Source: Mycetocola sp.
GTDB lineage: Bacteria > Actinomycetota > Actinomycetes > Actinomycetales > Microbacteriaceae
Assembly (NCBI RefSeq): GCF_025464835.1
Contig: NZ_JAODMP010000008.1
Coordinates: 27,433-91,432 of the forward strand
Direction of reading: 5' to 3'
Length of the DNA stretch: 64,000 nucleotides
Made by a program: the position numbers and the translations under genes
Part shown: one piece after another, positions 49,131 to 58,357 of the stretch
How positions within the stretch are numbered: the stretch's first letter is position 1
Layout of the letters: every line of letters begins with the position of its first letter
Notes under the pieces: model-generated
Databases searched by the model: none
Seen by the model: only the letters and a program-made list of their open reading frames with translations
What the model was told of the DNA's origin: nothing

Positions 49131-49919
49131 TCAGACCGTTGCCGGCAGCCGTCCGAGGCCATCGACCGCTGGGATCGCGGAAAGCAACCGCTCGGTGTAC
49201 TCATTCTGTGGTGCGTTCCAGACCTGTGCAACCGGACCCTTTTCGACGATCACTCCTCGATTCATCACGGCGACGTCGTCGGCAATGACTCGCACGACGG
49301 CAAGGTCGTGTGAGATGAACAGGAGCGCGGCGTCGCTCTCGAGAGCCAGCTTGCGCATCAGCCGCGCGATTTTCGCCTGCAGGGACGCGTCCAGCGATGC
49401 GATCGCTTCGTCCCCAATCAAGAGGTCGGGCCCAGCAGCGATCGCCCTGGCGATCGCGATCCGTTGACGTTGGCCGCCGGAGAACTCATGGGGATAGCGC
49501 GCAATGCTCGAGCGGTCCAGTTCAACCTCGTCGAGCAGCCCGGCGACCGTCCAGGTGTCCGGCCGCGGATTGGCCCGGAGTCCGTCTTCGATCTGGCTGC
49601 CGATCGTGCGTCGCGGATTGAGGGAGGCAAACGGGTTCTGGAAGACCATCTGGATGGCGACCAGCTCGCGCGGACGCCGGCCAAACCCCAGCCGCCCCAC
49701 CTGTCGCCCGTTGAAGGAGATGCTTCCCGACTCCACCGGCTCAAGACCGCAGATGGAGCGGGCAAGCGTCGACTTGCCGCATCCGGATTCACCGACCAGG
49801 CCGAGTACCTCTCCCCTGCCCAGGCTGAGGGTGACGTCGTTGACCGCGGTCAGGCGGCCGACTCCCGGCTGCCGGTAACTCACGGTGACGTTGCGGATGT
49901 CGAGGAGTGGATCCGTCAC
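49131..49919 (-). CDS. Peptide ABC transporter ATP-binding protein (DppF/OppF type)
   Basis: GLVGESGCGKSTLARSICGLEPVESGSI; QMVFQNPFASLNPRRTI; EFSGGQRQRIAIARAIAAGPDLLIGDEA. Confidence 0.93.
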   Translation of the reverse strand: MTDPLLDIRNVTVSYRQPGVGRLTAVNDVTLSLGRGEVLGLVGESGCGKSTLARSICGLEPVESGSISFNGRQVGRLGFGRRPRELVAIQMVFQNPFASLNPRRTIGSQIEDGLRANPRPDTWTVAGLLDEVELDRSSIARYPHEFSGGQRQRIAIARAIAAGPDLLIGDEAIASLDASLQAKIARLMRKLALESDAALLFISHDLAVVRVIADDVAVMNRGVIVEKGPVAQVWNAPQNEYTERLLSAIPAVDGLGRLPATV

Positions 49920-50716
49920 AGTGCCTTCTCCTTCTGTGTTCCCCAGGATTCCGAGCGGGGCAGCGACTCGATCAGTGACCGCGTGTACTCCTCCCGCGGC
50001 GCGGTGATCACGTCGAAACGCGAGCCCTCCTCAACGATCTCGCCGTGGCGCAGAACGATGATGCGGTCGGCCACGGCCGACATCACGCCGAGGTCATGGG
50101 TCACGAGGAGCACCGCGAGGTCGAGGTCGGTGCACAACTGCCGCAGGAGCCGCAGGATGCCGGCCTGCACCGTCACATCGAGGGCCGTGGTGGGTTCGTC
50201 GGCGATCAGGACCTTCGGATTGCAGATGATGGCACCGGCGATGGCGATCCGCTGCAGCTGCCCTCCGGAGAATTCGTGTGGGTACTTCTTGAGCGCTGAC
50301 CGCGGGTTCGGGACACGCAGGTTGTCGAGCGTCTCAACGGCTCGCGTTGCCGCGTCGCGCCGGCTGAGTCCCGCATGGTGTCTGAGGTGGTCCGTGATCT
50401 GGGTTTCGATGGTCAGCATCGGGTGAAGCGCGGCCGACGGATCCTGGAAGACCATGGCGATCTCCTTGCCCCGGATCGCCCGCAGCGAGCGCTCCTCGAG
50501 GCCGACCAGGTTCCTGCCGTCGTATTCGATCTCGCCCCCGACACGCGCCGCCGCCGGCTGGAGGCCACACACCGTCATCCCGGTCATTGTCTTCCCCGAG
50601 CCCGATTCGCCGGCCAGGCCGGTTATCGTCCCTGCCGGCACATCGAAGCTGATGCCGCGAAGAATGTCGACAGCTCCGATCGCGAGGGTGAGGTCGCGGA
50701 TCTTCAAGCCACTCAT
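49916..50716 (-). CDS. Peptide ABC transporter ATP-binding protein (DppD/OppD type)
   Basis: GLAGESGSGKTMTGMTVCGL; MVFQDPSAALHPMLTI; EFSGGQLQRIAIAGAIICNPKVLIADEPTTALD. Confidence 0.93.
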   Translation of the reverse strand: MSGLKIRDLTLAIGAVDILRGISFDVPAGTITGLAGESGSGKTMTGMTVCGLQPAAARVGGEIEYDGRNLVGLEERSLRAIRGKEIAMVFQDPSAALHPMLTIETQITDHLRHHAGLSRRDAATRAVETLDNLRVPNPRSALKKYPHEFSGGQLQRIAIAGAIICNPKVLIADEPTTALDVTVQAGILRLLRQLCTDLDLAVLLVTHDLGVMSAVADRIIVLRHGEIVEEGSRFDVITAPREEYTRSLIESLPRSESWGTQKEKAL

Positions 50717-51591
50717 CGTTTACCGCCGTTCACGGCTTTCGCCATCGTCGGGTCCAGGGAATCACGGAGGGAGTCGCCGACGAGGTTGAACGCCACCACG
50801 ACGGTGAGGATCGCCAGGCCGGGGAAGAGAGCGATCCACCACGACGAGAATTGGTGGACACCGTCCGAGACCATTGCGCCCCAGTCCGCAAGCGGCGGCA
50901 CGGCACCGAGGCCGAGGAACGACAGGCCGGAGAGTTCGAGGATGGCAGCCCCGACGTTGAGAGTGGCGAGTACCAGCACCGGCGAGATGACGTTGGGCAG
51001 CACATCCCGCCACAGCGAGGTGAGCGCGCTGGCCCCCAGCAGCCGACCCGCGACGACGTACTCGTTCTGACGCGCGACCATGACGAGGGAGCGGGCGACC
51101 CGCGCATAACCCGGCCACGACACGACGAGCATCGCGATGAAGGCATTCGTCAGGCTGGGGCCGAGAGCCGCGGCGATGACGAGGGCGAGGATGATCGTCG
51201 GGAACGCGAAGACGAGGTCGGCGACCCGCATGATCACCTCATCCAGGACCTTGCCGAAGTACCCGGCGATGGCCCCGAGCACGGTTCCGAGAATCATCGA
51301 GCTCACGACGACGAGCAGGGCGAGCGGCAGCGAGATGCGGGCACCGTGAATGACCCGCGACAGGATGTCCCGGCCGACCGCATCCGTACCGAGGATGTTC
51401 GTTCCACCGGGTTCCTGAAGGCGGGGAAATGACTGCGCAAGCGGATCGGCCGGCGCGATCCACGGTGCCAGGACGGCGGCCACCACCCAGACGGCGATGA
51501 TGGACGCTCCAATGACCCCCAGGGGGGATCGCAGGGCTTTGGGCAGGGCGAATCGTCGTGGTCGCGACCTGGTGTTCTCGACGGCGGTCAT
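50713..51591 (-). CDS. Peptide ABC transporter permease (DppC type)
   Basis: NILGTDAVGRDILSRVIHGARISL; SWPGYARVARSLVMVARQNEYVVAGRLLGAS. Confidence 0.93.
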   Translation of the reverse strand: MTAVENTRSRPRRFALPKALRSPLGVIGASIIAVWVVAAVLAPWIAPADPLAQSFPRLQEPGGTNILGTDAVGRDILSRVIHGARISLPLALLVVVSSMILGTVLGAIAGYFGKVLDEVIMRVADLVFAFPTIILALVIAAALGPSLTNAFIAMLVVSWPGYARVARSLVMVARQNEYVVAGRLLGASALTSLWRDVLPNVISPVLVLATLNVGAAILELSGLSFLGLGAVPPLADWGAMVSDGVHQFSSWWIALFPGLAILTVVVAFNLVGDSLRDSLDPTMAKAVNGGKR

Positions 51592-52727
51592 GCCCTTCTC
51601 ACTCTCGGATCAAGGAAGCCGTAGAGGACGTCGACGGCGAGGTTGATCAATATGTAGGTGATTCCGACCACCAGGCCCACTCCCATGACTGCCGGGAGGT
51701 CGAGCCTGGTGGCGCCGTTGTACGCGTATTCGCCGATGCCATGCCAGGCGAAGACTTTCTCAGTCAGCACAGCGCCGGAGAGGAGCGAACCGAATGCGAT
51801 TCCGAGCACCGTGATGATGGGGACCAGAGCGCCGCGGAGCACGTATCGGAGCGTCACCGCCGATGAGGGAAGTCCTTTCGCTCGAGCCGCCCGCACATAG
51901 TCGAGGCTGAGGACGTCGAGGACGGATGACCGGGCGAACCTCGTCAACAGCCCGATGGTGCTCAGCGCGAGCACTGTCCCGGGGAGGATGAGGTGGCTGA
52001 GGGCGTCACCGAACGTTGCCCACTGCCCAGCCAAGACCGAATCGATGGTGTAGAAACCGGTCACGTTCGGCGGCGGTACCGCACCCGGAGAAAGCCTGCC
52101 CGATCCGGGAAGCAGACGGAGTTGGTAGAAGACCACGTAGTACGCGACCAGCGCCAGCCAGAACGTGGGTGCTGAAATACCCAACAGGCTGACGAGCCGG
52201 ATCACATGGTCGACTGTCTTGCCCCGGCGAAGGGCGGCCATCAGGCCAAGGCCGATACCGACCAGGATGGAGAGCAGGATCGCCGCGGTCGCGAGTTCGG
52301 CGGTCGCCGGAAAGGCCCGTTGCAGTTCGAGAGCCACCGGCGTCCGAGTCTGAACCGAGACGCCGAAGTCCCCTTGGAGCAGATTTCCCAGATACGTGAC
52401 GTACTGAACCGGGAGCGGCTTATCGAGGCCCATGTCTTCCCGGAACTGCTGCACGATCGCGGGATTGGCGGACGCTTGTTCGCCGAGCGCCGCCTGCACT
52501 GGATCGCCCGGCACGAGGTTCGCGAGGGTGAAGGTCACAAGGGTGATCCCGAAGGCGAGCACCACACCGATTCCCAGCCTCGTGAGGAGGTACCGGGCAA
52601 GGGGGTGCACGACGCCGCGGGTGCGGGGCGCGGTATCGGCCGAGTTCTGAGGCGGAGTTGCAGAACCAGGGTTTTCACCCTCCGTCTCTGCAACCCCGGC
52701 CTCGTCACTCAATGCTTGCGAGGTCAA
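51588..52727 (-). CDS. Peptide ABC transporter permease (DppB type)
   Basis: GDPVQAALGEQASANPAIVQQFREDMGLDKPLPVQYVTYLGNLLQGDFGVSVQTRTPV; exact start uncertain (alternative TTG at 52712). Confidence 0.92.
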   Translation of the reverse strand: MTSQALSDEAGVAETEGENPGSATPPQNSADTAPRTRGVVHPLARYLLTRLGIGVVLAFGITLVTFTLANLVPGDPVQAALGEQASANPAIVQQFREDMGLDKPLPVQYVTYLGNLLQGDFGVSVQTRTPVALELQRAFPATAELATAAILLSILVGIGLGLMAALRRGKTVDHVIRLVSLLGISAPTFWLALVAYYVVFYQLRLLPGSGRLSPGAVPPPNVTGFYTIDSVLAGQWATFGDALSHLILPGTVLALSTIGLLTRFARSSVLDVLSLDYVRAARAKGLPSSAVTLRYVLRGALVPIITVLGIAFGSLLSGAVLTEKVFAWHGIGEYAYNGATRLDLPAVMGVGLVVGITYILINLAVDVLYGFLDPRVRRA

Positions 52728-54276
52728 TCGTCCACACCGAGTTCGAGGTGAATCCCGTGATCGACTTCGCGGTCACGATGTTGCCGACGGGCTGGAAGAG
52801 CGCGATGAACGGCCCGTCCTCGTTGAGGGCAACCTGGAGCTCCTCATAGGCTGCTCCGCGGTCGTCGAAGGATGCCGCTTGCGCCGCGGCCCGAAGGCGC
52901 TCGACCCGTTCAGCATCGCCGGCGAGCCAGCCGGCTCGTTTACCGAGATTCTCCCCAGGCGCGAAGGCGATGTAGTTCTGCGGGTCCGGGTAGTCGGCTC
53001 CCCAGGACCAGATGCCCATTTCTTCCTTGCCGGCCCGGTAGTTATCGAGTTCGGTGGCCTCTGGGGCCGCCGCAAGGGTGACGTTGATTCCGACGTCCTT
53101 CAGCTGTGACTGCACGGTCTCGGCGAGGGGCTGGAGGGCGATGCCGGACACAGTGACGTCGTTGGCGTAGTGGAGAACGACTTCCTCACCGGCGTACCCC
53201 GATGCTTTCAGGGACTCCTTCGCTGCGGCGAGGTCGAACTGGTTCCCCCGTTCGGTGGGAAGCGTGCCGACGAACATCGAGGGGACGACACCACCTGGCC
53301 GCTCGGCGCCCTTTCCGGCGAGAGCGAGGATCTTGTCGTAGTCGAGCGCCGACTTCACGGCCGTGCTGAAATCAGGGTTAGACGTTATCGTGCTGATCGA
53401 CGGGTCCTGATTCAGCATCATGTAGATGGTGTACCTCGACGGAGCCGATTTGATGTTCAGTTCGTCCGCAGACAGTTCCGCGACCTGGTCCGGGTTCAGG
53501 TCGATCGCGACCTGGGATTCGCCCGCTTGCACGTTGAGCTTCTGCGTCTCACCGATGACATTACGGACGACGATGCGCGAGTACGCGGGCTGATCTCCGC
53601 GGTACTCCGGGTTCGCCGCCAGAACGATCTGCGAGGTCGCGTCGTATGACTCGAGAATGTAGGGACCAGAGCCGGCTGATGTGCCATTCAGGAAGCTTTC
53701 CGACGCATCATCCGAATCGACGCTTCCGCCGTTCTCCGTGAGCAGCTTCGAGTTGATGATGCCGAGGCTCGGGTTGGGCAGGAGATACGCGAGGGTCGGG
53801 TTCGGCGTTTCGGAGGTCAGGGTCAGCGTGGTGTCCGACGTCTTGGCGATCGTGACGCCATCGAGCAGGAACGACGGATTCCCGGCGATCCCCTGGACCC
53901 GCTGCAGCGAGAAGACGGCATCGTCGACCGTGATCGGTGACCCGTCGGAGAACGCGCCGCCGTCCTTCATCGTCAGCGTCATGACCTTGTCTTCATCGGA
54001 CAGCACGTAGGACGCGAGCCCATCGACGGGTTTAGACACATCGTCGCCGTTGAAGGTGAGAAGCGTCTCGTAAAGCACGTGATTCACCAACGTTCCCGTG
54101 CGCTCGAAGGATCGGCCCGGATCGAGCGTCTTGACGTCGAAGGACATGTCGACGACCAGTGAAGCTCCTTCCTTCTTGTCCGGCTGATCGCCCGCTGGCG
54201 CACAACCGGCGAGAGCGAGAAGGGCGAGCGCCGCGACCCCCGCGGTTACCGCTCGGCCGAGAAAGTGATGCCTCAT
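52705..54276 (-). CDS. Peptide ABC transporter substrate-binding lipoprotein (family 5)
   Basis: Lipobox LALAGC; LDPGRSFERTGTLVNHVLYETLLTFNGDD; DKVMTLTMKDGGAFSDGSPITVDDAVFSLQRV. Confidence 0.92.
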   Translation of the reverse strand: MRHHFLGRAVTAGVAALALLALAGCAPAGDQPDKKEGASLVVDMSFDVKTLDPGRSFERTGTLVNHVLYETLLTFNGDDVSKPVDGLASYVLSDEDKVMTLTMKDGGAFSDGSPITVDDAVFSLQRVQGIAGNPSFLLDGVTIAKTSDTTLTLTSETPNPTLAYLLPNPSLGIINSKLLTENGGSVDSDDASESFLNGTSAGSGPYILESYDATSQIVLAANPEYRGDQPAYSRIVVRNVIGETQKLNVQAGESQVAIDLNPDQVAELSADELNIKSAPSRYTIYMMLNQDPSISTITSNPDFSTAVKSALDYDKILALAGKGAERPGGVVPSMFVGTLPTERGNQFDLAAAKESLKASGYAGEEVVLHYANDVTVSGIALQPLAETVQSQLKDVGINVTLAAAPEATELDNYRAGKEEMGIWSWGADYPDPQNYIAFAPGENLGKRAGWLAGDAERVERLRAAAQAASFDDRGAAYEELQVALNEDGPFIALFQPVGNIVTAKSITGFTSNSVWTIDLASIE

Positions 54277-54349
54277 GATGTTCCCTTCGATTGCTGTCGT
54301 CTGTGATGAGCGAGCTGGTGGAGCAAGCTGGTGGAGCGAGATTGCGGGT

Positions 54350-55651
54350 TTACCAGGAACCCTGCAGAGCAGGGCGGTGCAGGTGCAGCAGGTCTTCGTA
54401 AGTCTGTCGTTCCGCCCCGAGGCGGCTCATTCCCTCAGCACAGAAGATGATCGGCGGGATGAGTGCGCCGTTGTAGTTGTTCGCCATCGTGTACGCGTAA
54501 GCACCGGTCATCGGCATCGCAAGCAGGTCCCCCCTCTGTGGCCGGGACAGTTTCACCTCGCCGACCAGCAGATCTCCTGACTCACACTGTCGTCCGACGA
54601 CGTCGCTGAGAACGGTTCTGGGTTCGGTCATCCGAGTTGCGATGACTGCGTCATAGCGCTGCCCGGTGAGCGCGATGTCGAGATTGTCCGCCATGCCTCC
54701 GTCGACCGCTACGAATGTTTTTGCTGTGCTTTTCACCGTGTTCACCGAGTAGAGCGTGATTCCGGCGCGGGCCACGATGGACCGGCCGGGTTCGATCATC
54801 AGTTTGGCGGATGCCGGCAGTAGTTCACGGGCGGCCGCCACGATGACATCGAGGTACTCTTCCACGCTCGGGGCGGTCTCGCCGTCGGTGTATGGGACGC
54901 CGAGGCCACCGCCGATGTCGTAGGTGGAGAAGGGTCCGAGTTCTGCCACGGACCGTACGGCACTGGCGAAGGGTGCGGAGTCGAGGATCTGCGATCCCAC
55001 GTGCACGTGAATCCCGTCCAGTCGCAGCAACGGGCTCGCATTCACCCGTTCGATGGCTTGTCGGAGCTGGTCGACCGGAAGCCCGAACTTCGAATCGTGG
55101 CCGCCCGTCGCCTGCGAGGCGTGGGTTTGGGTTTCAATCCCCGGGATCATCCGCAGGAGCACGCCCTGGCGTGTGGTGGCAAGCCTGTCGAGTCGGTCGA
55201 GGTCATCGAAATTGTCGACGACGATGCCGCGGATGCCGGCATCCAAGGCCATCTGGATTTCGGTGTCCGACTTCGAGTTCCCGTGCAGATAGATTCGGTC
55301 GGGGTCGACGCCTGCCGCCAGTGCCATGACCAGTTCACCGCCGCCGGCGACATCTACGCTGAGGCCCTCGGACTGGGCGATTGCATACATTGCGACACAG
55401 GGCAATGACTTGGACGCGAAGAGCACTTCGGAGTTCGGCCACCTGGCGCTCAAGCCATCGATGAATCGTCGGATCTGGCGTCGCAGGCCGATCTCATCGA
55501 CCAGATAGGCAGGGGTGCCGTACTGTGCTGCGAGTTCGCTCACGGGACAGCCACCGATGACGAGTTCGCCCTCCTCGGTGATGTCGGCTTCCTCGGGAAA
55601 TCTCTCGAGGAGCTGCGCCCTCGTGGAGTTCCCCTCCTGCTGAGCCGTCAT
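54350..55651 (-). CDS. Diaminopimelate-decarboxylase-like fold-III PLP decarboxylase
   Basis: VLFASKSLPCVAMYAIAQSEGLSVDVAGGGEL; GGHDSKFGLP; IHVHVGSQI; DIGGGLGVPY; MIEPGRSIVARAG; CESGDLL. Start at ATG 55651, not 56272. Confidence 0.88.
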   Translation of the reverse strand: MTAQQEGNSTRAQLLERFPEEADITEEGELVIGGCPVSELAAQYGTPAYLVDEIGLRRQIRRFIDGLSARWPNSEVLFASKSLPCVAMYAIAQSEGLSVDVAGGGELVMALAAGVDPDRIYLHGNSKSDTEIQMALDAGIRGIVVDNFDDLDRLDRLATTRQGVLLRMIPGIETQTHASQATGGHDSKFGLPVDQLRQAIERVNASPLLRLDGIHVHVGSQILDSAPFASAVRSVAELGPFSTYDIGGGLGVPYTDGETAPSVEEYLDVIVAAARELLPASAKLMIEPGRSIVARAGITLYSVNTVKSTAKTFVAVDGGMADNLDIALTGQRYDAVIATRMTEPRTVLSDVVGRQCESGDLLVGEVKLSRPQRGDLLAMPMTGAYAYTMANNYNGALIPPIIFCAEGMSRLGAERQTYEDLLHLHRPALQGSW

Positions 55652-55796
55652 AGGTTTCCTCACTGTGGTGCGCGACACGCTCGCGCCTGAGAACATCATC
55701 CTTCGAATGCCGACCGAGGGCGTTAGCCGAGGCGCTAAGCTTCGGCTCAGACCCTTGGCCGATCCGCCAATCCGCACCCGACGAGCGAGGATGCCC

Positions 55797-57392
55797 ATGG
55801 ACCCCGTAATCCGACCCCTGACCGTCGGCGGACTCATCGACACGCTCGGGAGCCAGCTGCTCTGGTCGGCCGCTGGTACGACCGGTCTCCACCGACCGGT
55901 GTCGATACCGATCATGTACGACCCGCTCGAGGAGATACCGGACGTCCCTGGCGGCATCCTGTTGCTCATCGGGCTGGAACCGGGCTCAGCGGACTTCGAT
56001 CGCGTGACCAGGGAAGCGGGGCTGCGCGGTCTCAGCGCGATCATCTTCAAACGGCGCGGGGCAGACGCCGAGACAAGGGCCGGGCTCGACGCCGACGCGG
56101 GTGTCGCGAAGCTGACGGTCGTCGACGATGTCCCGTGGAGCCATGTCGGAAACCTGATCGCTGCGGCGATGAGGAGCCGCTCGATGTCGGGAGAGGCGGA
56201 CAACGGTGCGGGCAGCGACCTGTTCGTTCTCGCGAACGCGGTTGCCACGGCGCTGGGGGGTTCTGCCGCCATTGAGGACTCGGATCGGAACGTCCTTGCC
56301 TACTCGACGCTCGAGCATCATCCCATGGACGAGTTGAGGAGGAACGGGATCCTGGCCCGGCAGGTCCCCGACCTGCCCAAACATAACAAGCAATACCGCG
56401 AAGTGATGCTCACCGAAGGGGTCGTGCATTTTCCACTTGACCCCTCCGATGGGGAGCTGCCACGCTGCGCCGCCGCCATTCGGGCCGGCAAAGAGGAGCT
56501 GGGCTCGATCTGGGTGATCGAAGACGGAGGACCGGTGAGCCGCGACGCCGAAGTAGTGCTGCTCGAAGCCACGCGTCTCGCTGCCGTGCAGATGCTCTAT
56601 GCGCGCGATTCGGTCAATGTCGAGCGCCAGGTACGAGCGGAATGGCTGCGGTCTGTTCTCGACGGCTCGGGAATCGCGTCAAGCACAGCTGGGCGGTTCG
56701 GGATCGCGCCGGACACTTCCGCCCTGGTTGTCGCCTTCATGTTCGCCGCCGATGCGGCGTCGGCCGAATCGCCGGTGCAGCCGTTGGTACGCCAGCTGGT
56801 CACAGCTCTTGAACAGTATTTCGGCGTTCTGCGCGCGAACGTGTCTTGCACCTCCATCGGGCCGATTGCCTACCTGCTGTTGCCCTCCGTCCGCGATGTC
56901 GCCTCTGCGACCCGGCTTGTAGAGGGCGCGGCCTCCACAGTCAAGACCCGTCTCGGCCGTGAGGTGTTCGCCGCCATCAGCTCGCCAGCGGCTGGAGCTG
57001 CCGACATCGCCGTCCAGAGGCACGAGGTCGACGAGGTGCTTTCCGTCCTCTCCAACGATCGGCGGTTGCCGCACATCTCAACTGCCGCCCAGATCCATTC
57101 ACAGGTATTTTTGATGCATCTCGCCCGGGAACTCGGGGACACACCAACGTTTCGGCATCCCGGAGTGCGAGCGTTGATCGAGCACGACAGCACACGGCGC
57201 ACCGCCTACCGAGCGAGCCTATGCGCCTGGTTCTCCGCGATGGGCGACGTCGGCGCCGCCGCCCGGGAACTCACCGTGCACCCGAACACGTTGCGATACC
57301 GAATCAGGCGCGCCGAATCACTCTTCGGTCTCCGACTGGACAACCCGGACGAGCAGTTGGCCGTCTGGCTCCAGCTGCGCCTGTCGGGCTGA
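55797..57392 (+). CDS. PucR-family transcriptional regulator
   Basis: N-terminal PucR-like domain; C-terminal HTH RTAYRASLCAWFSAMGDVGAAARELTVHPNTLRYRIRRAESLFGLRLDNPDEQLAVWLQLRL. Confidence 0.9.
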   Translation: MDPVIRPLTVGGLIDTLGSQLLWSAAGTTGLHRPVSIPIMYDPLEEIPDVPGGILLLIGLEPGSADFDRVTREAGLRGLSAIIFKRRGADAETRAGLDADAGVAKLTVVDDVPWSHVGNLIAAAMRSRSMSGEADNGAGSDLFVLANAVATALGGSAAIEDSDRNVLAYSTLEHHPMDELRRNGILARQVPDLPKHNKQYREVMLTEGVVHFPLDPSDGELPRCAAAIRAGKEELGSIWVIEDGGPVSRDAEVVLLEATRLAAVQMLYARDSVNVERQVRAEWLRSVLDGSGIASSTAGRFGIAPDTSALVVAFMFAADAASAESPVQPLVRQLVTALEQYFGVLRANVSCTSIGPIAYLLLPSVRDVASATRLVEGAASTVKTRLGREVFAAISSPAAGAADIAVQRHEVDEVLSVLSNDRRLPHISTAAQIHSQVFLMHLARELGDTPTFRHPGVRALIEHDSTRRTAYRASLCAWFSAMGDVGAAARELTVHPNTLRYRIRRAESLFGLRLDNPDEQLAVWLQLRLSG

Positions 57393-57456
57393 CCCGGGAG
57401 GCGGCGCCGACTCGCGGCGAGCGCACGTGCAGAGCGGATCGGCGCCCGCGTGCCGA

Positions 57457-57770
57457 TCATGTCGATGTCGGCATGAGGCCGATCGCGACCGTGGCGACAC
57501 CCATGATCGTCAGGGTGATCACGAGGGTCTTCTTGCGCTCGATCCGGTCGCCGATGTGGCTGAAGATGATGCCGATGACGGGGCGGATCAGGAACGCGAG
57601 CGCGAGCATCTGGCTTCCGACGGGGTCACCTGACGGCACGAACAGGGGGCCGAAGGCGAGAGCCGACATGGTGCGTCGAGGACGTCGTCGTACCCCTCGA
57701 CGGCACTGCCGACAGCGCTGCCGACAGCGCTGCCGAAGAGTGCGCCCCGACGGGTCGGCCCGTCGATCAG
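57457..57770 (-). pseudogene. MHS-family MFS transporter N-terminal remnant (frameshift, deletion, premature stop)
   Basis: RRGALFGSAVGSAVGSAVEGYDDVLDAP in one frame, then MSALAFGPLFVPSGDPVGSQMLALAFLIRPVIGIIFSHIGDRIERKKTLVITLTIMGVATVAIGLMPTST* in another. Confidence 0.83.
57703..57738. repeat. 12-bp tandem repeat x3 in MHS pseudogene
   Basis: GCACTGCCGACA GCGCTGCCGACA GCGCTGCCGAAG (GSAV repeats on the minus strand). Confidence 0.93.
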
Positions 57771-57847
57771 TTGGAATTGTCCACCGGGGCGGGAGCCTCC
57801 GGGAGCGTGGCCATGAAAAAGGACCTGTCGTCCTTGCAGGGTAATTC

Positions 57848-58185
57848 TCTGAGGTCCGCCGACGCGGCGCCGGAGAGGAAGGAAACATCGGTGCCGATGA
57901 GCAACAGCCGGGCACCGCGGTCGCGGTAGAAAGCTGTCTGATCGGCGTCCGCGCAGTGGATGCCGACCTGGCGTCCAGCCGCGAGGGCAGTCTCGAAGAT
58001 GCGGGATACGACATCCGTGTGTTCGGTGCTGCCGATAGCGGCACCGAGGCTTGCGGCGAGATCGGCCGGGCCGATCAGGATGACGTCGATGCCGTCGATG
58101 CCGTCGATGCCGTCGATCTCGTCGGCGGCGTCGAGGCCGGCGGGTTTCGACCATGGCGACGATGACGAGCTCGTCGTTGGCGTCG
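57848..58185 (-). pseudogene. HpcH/HpaI-aldolase-family remnant
   Basis: NDELVIVAMVET (frame 1) then GLDAADEIDGIDGIDGIDVILIGPADLAASLGAAIGSTEHTDVVSRIFETALAAGRQVGIHCADADQTAFYRDRGARLLLIGTDVSFL (frame 2). Confidence 0.83.
58084..58119. repeat. 9-bp tandem repeat (CGTCGATGC, ~4 copies) in HpaI pseudogene
   Basis: CGTCGATGC x3 + CGTCGATCT; encodes IDGIDGID on the minus strand. Confidence 0.93.
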
Positions 58186-58279
58186 AAACATCCGCTTCGG
58201 TGCGGTGGGTGGCGACCCGCACGTAGCTGACGCCGGCGGATGCCGCCCGTTTGAGGTCGGAGATCGTGCCGACGCCCGG
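58181..58279 (-). pseudogene. Internal fragment of a 4-hydroxy-2-oxovalerate-aldolase-like (HMGL/DRE) enzyme
   Basis: APGVGTISDLKRAASAGVSYVRVATHRTEADVS resembles the PGIGTxxxL...VRVATHCTEADVS block. Confidence 0.62.
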
Positions 58280-58357
58280 GGCAGCGTCGCGATGCGATCG
58301 AGGCGTTCTCAAGTGGGCGCATTTGCGGCTGAGTTCTTTCCCCGCTATTCATAAGGC

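Noticed and set aside
55652-56272. N-terminal extension of the PLP decarboxylase ORF
   Set aside because: Antisense to the PucR gene and no decarboxylase similarity; start assigned at 55651.
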